Assembly (NCBI GenBank): GCA_934636065.1
Contig: CAKTZW010000109.1
Span: forward strand, 1 to 6,502
DNA: 6,502 nucleotides
Direction of reading: 5' to 3'
Origin: an uncultured Labedella sp.
Lineage (GTDB): Bacteria; Actinomycetota; Actinomycetes; Actinomycetales; Microbacteriaceae
Both the position numbers and the translations under genes were made by a program. The number at the start of each line of letters is the position of its first letter. Position 1 is the first letter of the stretch. Of the stretch, positions 1 through 4,566 are shown piece after piece. The notes under the pieces were generated by a model. The model was given only the letters and a program-made list of their open reading frames with translations, was not told the DNA's origin and searched no databases.

Positions 1-399
1 ATGCTCGATCTCGGTCGGTTCGAGCTGACGATCCGCAGCGGCATCTACGAGATCTTCCAGCAGCACTCGTGGTACCCCGTGGTCGCGTCGGAGACGATCA
101 CCTTCCGAAAGTCCCTCAAGCTCTGGCAGCGCTTCACGATCGAGTCCCGCATCGTCGGCTACGACGAGCGGGCCGTGCTCATGGACCAGCGCATCGTGGT
201 CCGCGGCGAGGTCTACGCGCGCGCGATCATCCGCGCCCGCATCCTGCGGAAGGCGGGTGGGCCGGTGCCGATGCAGGAGGTCCTCGAGGCCGTCGGCGTC
301 CCCCCGCGGACCCTGCATCAGGAGGACTGGATCGAGCGCTGGGCCGACGCCGTCGTGCTCCCGTCGACGCGCTCCACCGCTCCGTCCGAGTGGGACTAG
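1..399 (+). CDS. Thioesterase-superfamily (hotdog-fold) protein, 5'-truncated by the window edge
   Basis: The 132 visible residues match the C-terminal three quarters of the acyl-CoA thioesterase-like family (4HBT / THEM6-like hotdog proteins). The recognisable run is LDLGRFELTIRSG at the left edge, then WYPVVASETITFRKSLKLW and FTIESRIVGYD. Family members hydrolyse or bind acyl thioesters in the cytoplasm; the physiological substrate here is unknown. Full-length relatives carry about 30 to 50 more residues, including an HMNN-type segment just before the LDLGRF helix. The ATG at base 1 is therefore most likely an internal methionine that happens to fall on the window edge, not the true start. 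The reading frame ends at TAG 397-399 with no frameshift. The last 20 residues are Ser/Thr-rich and look like a loose tail. The next gene is convergent, with only 29 bp between the stop codons. Family assignment is good; specificity cannot be read. Confidence 0.85.
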   Translation: MLDLGRFELTIRSGIYEIFQQHSWYPVVASETITFRKSLKLWQRFTIESRIVGYDERAVLMDQRIVVRGEVYARAIIRARILRKAGGPVPMQEVLEAVGVPPRTLHQEDWIERWADAVVLPSTRSTAPSEWD

Positions 400-428
400 G
401 CGCGCCGACTGGGCGCTACTCGGCGGCG

Positions 429-659
429 TCAGCTCTCGCTGTCGAGAGCCTCGGGGCTCAGGCGGTCGCCGGGGGTCGGCTTCCGCAGCGACGACGGCCG
501 ACCGTGGGGTGCTGCGGCCGCGGCGTCGTCCGCGTCGGCGTCGGGTGCGCCCGCGTCCTCGTTCACATCGGAGTCGACGTCGGCGTCGATCTCACGATCG
601 TGCGGATCCTCGTCGCGCTGCGGCTCGTGGGCGGGCATGAACGGCTCGGAGGTACTCAT
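429..659 (-). CDS. Small highly acidic hypothetical protein (76 aa)
   Basis: I do not recognise this protein. It has 76 residues starting MSTSEPFMPAHEPQ. Residues about 15 to 45 are dominated by Asp and Glu in an alternating D-A-D-V-D pattern (EIDADVDSDVNED, PDADADDAAAAA). A more ordinary basic and proline-containing tail follows (RPSSLRKPTPGDRLSPEALDSES), which is the part most likely to be conserved. It has no signal peptide or membrane segment and is predicted to be disordered and cytoplasmic. The start at 659 is chosen because GGGAGG (676 to 671 on this strand) lies 11 bases upstream. The frame stays open far upstream, but that part is antisense to the glycosylase gene and has its composition. 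The alternative start at Met8 lacks a ribosome binding site. It is convergent with the thioesterase gene and divergent, 85 bp away, from the glycosylase gene. A spurious open frame in GC-rich DNA remains possible, but the ribosome binding site and the non-random tail argue for a real gene. Confidence 0.6.
   Translation of the reverse strand: MSTSEPFMPAHEPQRDEDPHDREIDADVDSDVNEDAGAPDADADDAAAAAPHGRPSSLRKPTPGDRLSPEALDSES
432..449. terminator. Small hairpin at the convergent 3' ends, possible weak terminator
   Basis: GCTCTCG (432-438) and CGAGAGC (443-449) form a perfect 7-bp stem with a 4-base loop. It lies 33 bases beyond the thioesterase stop and inside the last codons of the opposite-strand acidic-protein gene. 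A weaker 5-bp stem (402-406 with 412-416) lies immediately after the thioesterase stop. Neither has a following U-run, so a terminator role rests only on position between two convergent genes. Confidence 0.3.
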
Positions 660-670
660 GGGGACAGTGT

Positions 671-692
671 CCTCCCGTCGGGTGACGGGAGG
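671..692 (-). promoter_or_regulatory. Perfect 9-bp hairpin enclosing the ribosome binding site of the acidic-protein gene
   Basis: On the minus strand, CCTCCCGTC, a 4-base loop ACCC and GACGGGAGG form a perfect GC-rich 9-bp stem. The 3' arm contains GGGAGG, the only good Shine-Dalgarno sequence for the ATG at 659. If transcription starts upstream of 692, the folded leader would hide the ribosome binding site. A second short palindrome (GGACA, one base, TGTCC at 662-672) abuts it between the Shine-Dalgarno and the start codon. The symmetry could also be a protein operator in the DNA. The pairing is seen directly; the regulatory effect is inferred. Confidence 0.45.
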
Positions 693-731
693 GTGAACGG
701 TGTCGCGAGGGCGATGTCGGTGGGGCCGGGT

Positions 732-744
732 TAGGGTTGCCGCA
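732..744 (+). promoter_or_regulatory. Leaderless promoter -10 box (TAGGGT) of the DNA glycosylase gene
   Basis: TAGGGT at 732-737 fits the actinobacterial TANNNT -10 consensus and ends exactly 7 bases before the ATG at 745. That places the predicted transcription start on the A of the start codon. No Shine-Dalgarno sequence precedes this ATG, which agrees with leaderless translation. No clear -35 hexamer is visible. Confidence 0.6.
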
Positions 745-1869
745 ATGTCCGAACCCGTCAGCCTCGCCGAGCTCCCGCAGCTCGCCGACATCACCGCGCC
801 GATCGAGCCCTTCGTCGTCGAGCCGGCTGCGTCCGAGGACCTGCCGGTCGGCTCCCGAGCGCTCGACGGGGCGACCGTCGCGGCGCTCGCCGCGGGCGGT
901 GCCACCCGATCCTCCCGCCCGTCCTCGACTTCCCGCACGGCTCCGGATCCGCACCTCTCCACGGTGTATCGGCCGAGGGGACCGTTCGACCTGGCCGCGA
1001 CGATCTCGGTGTTCTCGCGCGGGGGAGACGGCCCGTGCTTCCGGCGGGACGCCTCGGGCGTCTGGCTCACGATGCGTACGCCGCTCGGCGGCGCGACGGT
1101 GTGGTTGCGCCAGCGCCGGGCCACCGGAGAGGCCGGCGAGGTCGACGCGCGCGCCTGGGGACCCGGCCGGGAGTGGGCGATCGCACGCGTGCCGCACCTG
1201 CTCGGCGCCGATGACGACTGGTCGGGGCTGGACGTCTCCTCCAGCCCGCTGCTCTCGGAGGTGCTGCGGCGGAACCCCGGTATCCGGTTGTCGTCGGGCG
1301 GGCTCGTCTTCGAGATGCTCGTGCCGGCGATCATCGAGCAGAAGGTCACGGTCGTCGAGGCGTGGGGCGCGTGGCGCCGACTGGTGCGGCGGCACGGCGA
1401 GGCGGCGCCGGGGCCCGCTCCCCAGGGGATGTTCGTCGTTCCCACCGCGGAGGCGTGGCGGTTCATCCCCAGCTGGGAGTGGCACGCGGCCGGTGTCGAT
1501 CCTCGCCGCTCTCAGACCGTCGTGCGCGCGAGCCGGGTGGCCGAGGCCATCGACCGGTCGGCGGACGTCGACGCGGTCGAGGCCGGGCGTCGGTTGACGA
1601 GCCTTCCCGGGATCGGCGTGTGGACGTCCGCCGAGGTGACCATCCGTGCCCACGGCGACCCCGATGCGGTGAGTGTCGGCGACTACCACCTCGCGGCCAC
1701 CGTGGGCACTGCGCTCCGGGGGGAGGCGGTCGACGACGACGGCATGCTCGAACTGCTCGCGCCCTGGGCCGGTCAGCGGCAGCGCGTCCTGCGCCTCATC
1801 GGCCTGAGCGGCATCCGGAAGCCCCGGCGCGGTCCCCGCATCACGATCCAGGACCACCGCCGCCACTGA
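745..1869 (+). CDS. AlkA-like HhH-GPD DNA glycosylase (DNA-3-methyladenine glycosylase 2 family)
   Basis: This 374-residue protein belongs to the helix-hairpin-helix-GPD base-excision-repair glycosylases, which remove alkylated bases such as 3-methyladenine from DNA. The HhH is LTSLPGIGVWTSAEV at residues 284-298. It is followed by DAVSVGDYHL, whose Asp313 aligns with the catalytic Asp of E. coli AlkA (Asp238, in its PDDYL motif). No catalytic lysine is seen after the hairpin, so a monofunctional glycosylase is expected. PAIIEQKVT at 194-202 corresponds to the AlkA ILGQLVS helix, and YRPRGPFDL at 75-83 starts the N-terminal domain. Length exceeds the roughly 300 residues usual for actinobacterial relatives; the excess is a 70-residue leader containing a Ser/Thr/Arg-rich stretch (about 52-68) that is probably disordered. 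The ATG at 745 is preferred over a GTG in frame at 700 because a -10 box sits 7 bases before it. The substrate range is inferred from family only. Confidence 0.88.
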   Translation: MSEPVSLAELPQLADITAPIEPFVVEPAASEDLPVGSRALDGATVAALAAGGATRSSRPSSTSRTAPDPHLSTVYRPRGPFDLAATISVFSRGGDGPCFRRDASGVWLTMRTPLGGATVWLRQRRATGEAGEVDARAWGPGREWAIARVPHLLGADDDWSGLDVSSSPLLSEVLRRNPGIRLSSGGLVFEMLVPAIIEQKVTVVEAWGAWRRLVRRHGEAAPGPAPQGMFVVPTAEAWRFIPSWEWHAAGVDPRRSQTVVRASRVAEAIDRSADVDAVEAGRRLTSLPGIGVWTSAEVTIRAHGDPDAVSVGDYHLAATVGTALRGEAVDDDGMLELLAPWAGQRQRVLRLIGLSGIRKPRRGPRITIQDHRRH

Positions 1870-1888
1870 CCCGCCGTTCCCCAGCGCG

Positions 1889-1911
1889 CGGTCCCTGAGC
1901 TTGTCGAAGGG
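1889..1911 (+). repeat. Dispersed intergenic repeat, copy 1 (core CCTGAGCTTGTCG)
   Basis: A 23-bp stretch with core CCTGAGCTTGTCG followed by AAGGG lies in the 60-bp gap between the glycosylase and the phosphoribosyltransferase genes. The first 18 bases (CGGTCCCTGAGCTTGTCG) recur exactly at 2514-2531. I recall this motif as a high-copy extragenic element in Microbacteriaceae and other high-GC bacteria; the second copy within 600 bp supports this directly. Here it is a single arm, so it forms no strong hairpin by itself. It covers positions about -41 to -19 relative to the predicted start of the next transcript. Confidence 0.75.
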
Positions 1912-1917
1912 CATCGG

Positions 1918-1929
1918 TACGCTGGCCGG
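1918..1929 (+). promoter_or_regulatory. Leaderless promoter -10 box (TACGCT) of the phosphoribosyltransferase gene
   Basis: TACGCT at 1918-1923 matches TANNNT and is followed by 6 bases and then the ATG at 1930, so transcription should begin at or beside the start codon. No Shine-Dalgarno is present. The -35 position falls inside the dispersed repeat just upstream and has no TTGACA-like hexamer. Confidence 0.6.
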
Positions 1930-2481
1930 ATGGTGACGGACGACCTGCGGGAGCGACTGATCGCTCGCTTCCGGTGGGTGGGCGATGCGGGAACCCGGTC
2001 CGCGGGAGCCGACATGACGGGCTGGTTGAGAGAGCCGAGCATCGTCCGCGATCTTGGACGCGCCCTCGCGGACCTGCTTCCGGACGCCGACCCCACCGTG
2101 GTGGTCGGCCCCGCGACGAGCGGCTACCCACTCGGTGCGCTTCTCGCGGTGGAGATGGGCGCCGGATTCGTCGGTGTGCAGAAGGAGCGTCGAGCGCTCG
2201 CCGACAGCGACGTCTGGCTGAACGCCTCAACTCCGCTCGACTACCGCGGGCGCAACCTCGAGCTGACCGTTCGCAAGCGACTTCTGACGACGGCCGACCG
2301 CGTCGTGATCGTGGACGACTGGGTGGACACCGGCGGACAGGCCTTCGCCGTCCAGGAGATCGTGCGACGGTCCGGCGCCCGGCTCCTCGGGACCGTCGCC
2401 GTCGTCGATGCGCTCACCGATCACGCGGTGCGTCGGCGCCTGGGACTGCGGTCGCTCCTCAATCTCCGCGACGTGCGATAG
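1930..2481 (+). CDS. Type I phosphoribosyltransferase family protein
   Basis: This 183-residue protein shows the PRPP-binding signature of type I phosphoribosyltransferases. VVIVDDWVDTGGQ at 125-137 has the hydrophobic strand, the Asp129-Asp130 pair that contacts the ribose hydroxyls, and the T-G-G loop that holds the 5'-phosphate. A second core element is VVVGPATSGYPLG at 57-69, equivalent to the pyrophosphate-loop region, and GVQKERR at 80-86 resembles the strand and flexible-loop start of adenine- and orotate-type enzymes. Such proteins transfer phosphoribose from PRPP to a base in the cytoplasm. Overall form is closest to the adenine phosphoribosyltransferase-like group, but no base-specificity motif is clear, so the substrate is left open. 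The ATG at 1930 is chosen because of the -10 box 6 bases before it. The gene lies downstream of the glycosylase in the same direction but appears to have its own promoter, and its 3' end faces the oxidoreductase gene across a repeat region. Confidence 0.85.
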   Translation: MVTDDLRERLIARFRWVGDAGTRSAGADMTGWLREPSIVRDLGRALADLLPDADPTVVVGPATSGYPLGALLAVEMGAGFVGVQKERRALADSDVWLNASTPLDYRGRNLELTVRKRLLTTADRVVIVDDWVDTGGQAFAVQEIVRRSGARLLGTVAVVDALTDHAVRRRLGLRSLLNLRDVR

Positions 2482-2483
2482 GG

Positions 2484-2528
2484 CGGTCCCCGAGCGCCCG
2501 GTCCCTGAGCGCCCGGTCCCTGAGCTTG
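2484..2528 (+). repeat. 15-bp tandem repeat, three units, built from the dispersed repeat
   Basis: Units run 2484-2498 (CGGTCCCCGAGCGCC), 2499-2513 (CGGTCCCTGAGCGCC) and 2514-2528. The third shares CGGTCCCTGAGC and then changes into the left arm of the hairpin that follows. Units 1 and 2 differ at one base. The array starts three bases after the phosphoribosyltransferase stop codon, so it is the first thing in that transcript's 3' end. Confidence 0.8.
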
Positions 2529-2554
2529 TCGCGCTTCGACAGGCTCAGCGACCG
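2514..2554. terminator. Inverted pair of the dispersed repeat, probable bidirectional terminator
   Basis: CGGTCCCTGAGCTTGTCG (2514-2531) and its inverted partner (2537-2554) pair over 18 positions, with one mismatch and one G-U wobble, around a 5-base loop. It lies between convergent genes, in the 104-bp gap 2482-2585, and would fold in transcripts from either side. No U-run follows, as is common for terminators in high-GC actinobacteria. Downstream, CCGTGTGGT is repeated at 2552-2560 and 2566-2574, and a 6-bp stem (2577-2582 with 2589-2594) surrounds the stop codon of the opposite gene. The hairpin is seen directly; termination is inferred from position. Confidence 0.6.
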
Positions 2555-2585
2555 TGTGGTCGCGTCCGTGTGGTGTGCTCGCGGC

Positions 2586-4289
2586 TCAGCGAGCGGCGGC
2601 GGCCTCCGCCTCGAGGACGGCCATGGCGGCGTTGTGCCCGCCGAGACCGCTCACGGCGCCGCCGCGCCGCGCGCCCGAACCGCACAGGAGGATCCGGTCG
2701 TGACCCGTGGCCACGCCCCAACGCTGCGCCGGCGTTTCGCGCGGGTCGTCGTCCTCGAGGAACGGCCAGTCGAGTCCGCCGTGGAAAATGTTGCCCTTCG
2801 GCAGTCCGAGGATGCGGTCGAGGTCCTTCGTCGTCTTCGTCTCGATGCACAGCGCCCCCGAGGGGTCGCGCATGATGACGTCCTCGATGGGCTCCGCGAG
2901 CACGCTGTCGAGCGACTCGAGCACCGCGCGCGTGAGCATGGCGCGCGCCTCACCCTCGTCCATGCCGTCGAGGAGGTGGTCGGGCACGTGCAGGCCGAAC
3001 ACCGTGAGGGTGTGCGCACCGGACGCGCGGAGCTCCTCCGAGAGGATGCTCGGGTCCGTGAGCGTGTGGCAGTAGATCTCGCAGGGCAGCGGCGACGGGA
3101 TGGCCCCGGCGATCGCCTGCTGTCTCGCCGCCTCGAGCTGCGACCAGCTCTCGTTGATGTGGAACGTGCCCGCGAAGGCGTCCTCCGGCGGAACCGTCCG
3201 GTCCTTGAGCTTCGGAAGGCGCGTGAGCATGAGGTTCACCTTGACCTGCGAGCCCTCCCGCGGGTGGTTCCCGGGAGTCGCGCCGCGCGTCGTCCGCTCG
3301 AATCCGGACGCATCGAGGAGCCCGTCGAGAGTGGGCGTCGAGACGCCCGAGAGGACCCACCGTCCCGTGACGAACCGCTCGTCGCCCTGCTCGCCGTCCA
3401 GGAACCGGACGCGCCCGTCGGGGGTGACGGCGATCACCTCGGCGTCGGTGCGGATCGTCGCGCCCTCGCGGCGAGCGGCGAGCGCGAGCTCCCCCGACAC
3501 GGCGCCCATACCGCCGACGGGGACGTCCCATCGCCCGTCGCCCTGGCCGATGAGGTGGTAGAGGAAGCAGCGGTTCTGCTCGAGGTCCTCGTCGTAGGCC
3601 CCGGCGAACGTGCCGATGAGCGCGTCGGTGAGGAGCACCCCGCGCACGAGGTCGCTCTCGTGGTTCCGCTCGATGACGCCACCGATCGGCTGCTCGATCA
3701 TCGCGTCCCACACGCCCTCGGCGCGCTCGTCTCCCGCGGCGAGCACGCGCGCCCGTGCCTCACTGCGCGTCGGCAGCGGCTCCATCAGGGTCGGCCAGAG
3801 CGTCTCGGTGAGGACGCGGCAGTGGTCGGAGAAGAGCTCGAACTGTCGCGCATCTCCCGCGGCCCCGATGGCGGCGAACGACCGGGCGGTGCGCTCGGCA
3901 TCGTCGACGGCGACGAGCAGGCCCGTCTCCCCAGCCGTCGCGGGATCGGGGGTGTAGGACGCGACGTCGCGCCGCGCGAGGGTGAGGTGGAGTCCGAGCT
4001 CCTCGATGATGCGCGGGGGAAGGAGGCTCACGAGGTAGGAGTAGCGGGAGAGCTGTGCGTCCACGCCCGGGAAGGCTTCGGCGGATACGGCCGCACCGCC
4101 GACCTGGGAGAGCCGCTCCAGGACGAGGACGCTCTTGCCGGCGCGACCGAGGTACGCGGCCGCGACGAGCGCGTTGTGACCACCGCCGACGATCACGACG
4201 TCATAGTCGGCGGCCGCGCCGAGGGGCGAACCGGGGGAGGACGGGGAGTCGAGCGGAGCGGGGGAGCCGGAGTTGCGGTCGTCGGTCAC
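2586..4289 (-). CDS. FAD-dependent oxidoreductase, phytoene desaturase / PYROXD2-like family
   Basis: This 567-residue flavoprotein belongs to the COG1233 group (phytoene dehydrogenase-like, including human PYROXD2). After a Ser/Pro-rich, probably disordered leader of about 28 residues, YDVVIVGGGHNALVAAAYL (29-47) is the dinucleotide-binding beta-alpha-beta fold. It ends in VLVLER, whose Glu59 should bind the adenosine ribose, and VGGAA follows at 63-67. Near the C-terminus, GSGARRGGAVSGLGGHNAA (about 537-555) is the conserved closing FAD-binding motif of this family. Length is in the usual 500 to 570 range. No membrane segment or signal peptide is visible. No carotenoid biosynthesis genes are nearby, so a true phytoene desaturase role is not supported; the substrate is unknown. 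The start is GTG at 4289-4287, supported by a -10 box 6 bases upstream. The gene is convergent with the phosphoribosyltransferase and divergent from the BCCT transporter. Confidence 0.88.
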   Translation of the reverse strand: MTDDRNSGSPAPLDSPSSPGSPLGAAADYDVVIVGGGHNALVAAAYLGRAGKSVLVLERLSQVGGAAVSAEAFPGVDAQLSRYSYLVSLLPPRIIEELGLHLTLARRDVASYTPDPATAGETGLLVAVDDAERTARSFAAIGAAGDARQFELFSDHCRVLTETLWPTLMEPLPTRSEARARVLAAGDERAEGVWDAMIEQPIGGVIERNHESDLVRGVLLTDALIGTFAGAYDEDLEQNRCFLYHLIGQGDGRWDVPVGGMGAVSGELALAARREGATIRTDAEVIAVTPDGRVRFLDGEQGDERFVTGRWVLSGVSTPTLDGLLDASGFERTTRGATPGNHPREGSQVKVNLMLTRLPKLKDRTVPPEDAFAGTFHINESWSQLEAARQQAIAGAIPSPLPCEIYCHTLTDPSILSEELRASGAHTLTVFGLHVPDHLLDGMDEGEARAMLTRAVLESLDSVLAEPIEDVIMRDPSGALCIETKTTKDLDRILGLPKGNIFHGGLDWPFLEDDDPRETPAQRWGVATGHDRILLCGSGARRGGAVSGLGGHNAAMAVLEAEAAAAR

Positions 4290-4301
4290 GCGCTCAGCCT
4301 A
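4290..4301 (-). promoter_or_regulatory. Leaderless promoter -10 box (TAGGCT) of the oxidoreductase gene
   Basis: Read on the minus strand, TAGGCT (4301 to 4296) is followed by six bases (GAGCGC) and then the GTG start at 4289. It fits TANNNT with the start codon at the predicted transcription start. No Shine-Dalgarno precedes the GTG. No convincing -35 hexamer is visible. Confidence 0.55.
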
Positions 4302-4566
4302 CGACCGGACGCCGACCGATTGGGGTTCGTTCGACGGTCCCACGGGGAGGCGCCGCGACGGCGGTCGTCCCGAGCGGTCCGAGCGAAGGTGACCCACGCT
4401 CACGCGGGGCTTGGCAAGCCCGTGCGCCGCCTCGCGCGAGGCGCCTATCGTGTCAAGGTTTTCGGCCGTGATCGGGCCGTTCATTCGGGCCGGATGGCGG
4501 CCCCCGCACGGGCGCACCGGGCGCACGATTGGCCATTGAGCGCAGAAGTTGGGAGCATGGACGACC
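4302..4566. promoter_or_regulatory. Divergent intergenic region with two short palindromes
   Basis: This gap separates the oxidoreductase and transporter genes and holds no credible coding frame. It contains GGGCTTG, one base, CAAGCCC (4407-4421), and a perfect 16-bp palindrome CGCCTCGCGCGAGGCG (4428-4443). TATCGT at 4446-4451, right after the second palindrome, fits the TANNNT -10 pattern for the + strand; it would give the transporter transcript a leader of roughly 110 bases. The palindromes could be operators flanking that promoter or simply GC-rich chance. An osmotically controlled transporter would be expected to have regulatory DNA here, but I cannot match a known operator. Confidence 0.35.
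4551..4555 (+). promoter_or_regulatory. Ribosome binding site deciding the GTG start of the transporter
   Basis: GGGAG at 4551-4555 lies 11 bases before the GTG at 4567. It is only one base from an ATG at 4557 that is in another frame and stops after five codons, so spacing favours the GTG. An in-frame stop at 4537-4539 limits upstream extension to a TTG at 4549, which has no ribosome binding site. Confidence 0.5.

Noticed and set aside
1..3. ATG at base 1 as the true start of the thioesterase gene
   Set aside because: Family members have an essential N-terminal segment before LDLGRF, so this codon is most likely internal and the real start lies outside the window.
660..1466. Upstream extension of the acidic-protein frame to 345 codons
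   Set aside because: The extra part is antisense to the glycosylase gene and has unrelated composition; a ribosome binding site marks the start at 659.
592..1914. A 440-codon open frame on the - strand opposite the glycosylase
   Set aside because: It is antisense to the HhH-GPD gene, shows no family resemblance and has the composition of a shadow frame.
2484..2554. CRISPR array
   Set aside because: The repeat units are 15 bp, directly adjoining, without spacers, and derive from an extragenic palindromic repeat; no cas genes are present.
2586..4289. Carotenoid biosynthesis locus
   Set aside because: The FAD enzyme belongs to the phytoene-desaturase superfamily, but no crtB, crtE or cyclase genes are nearby, and PYROXD2-like members are common outside carotenoid pathways.
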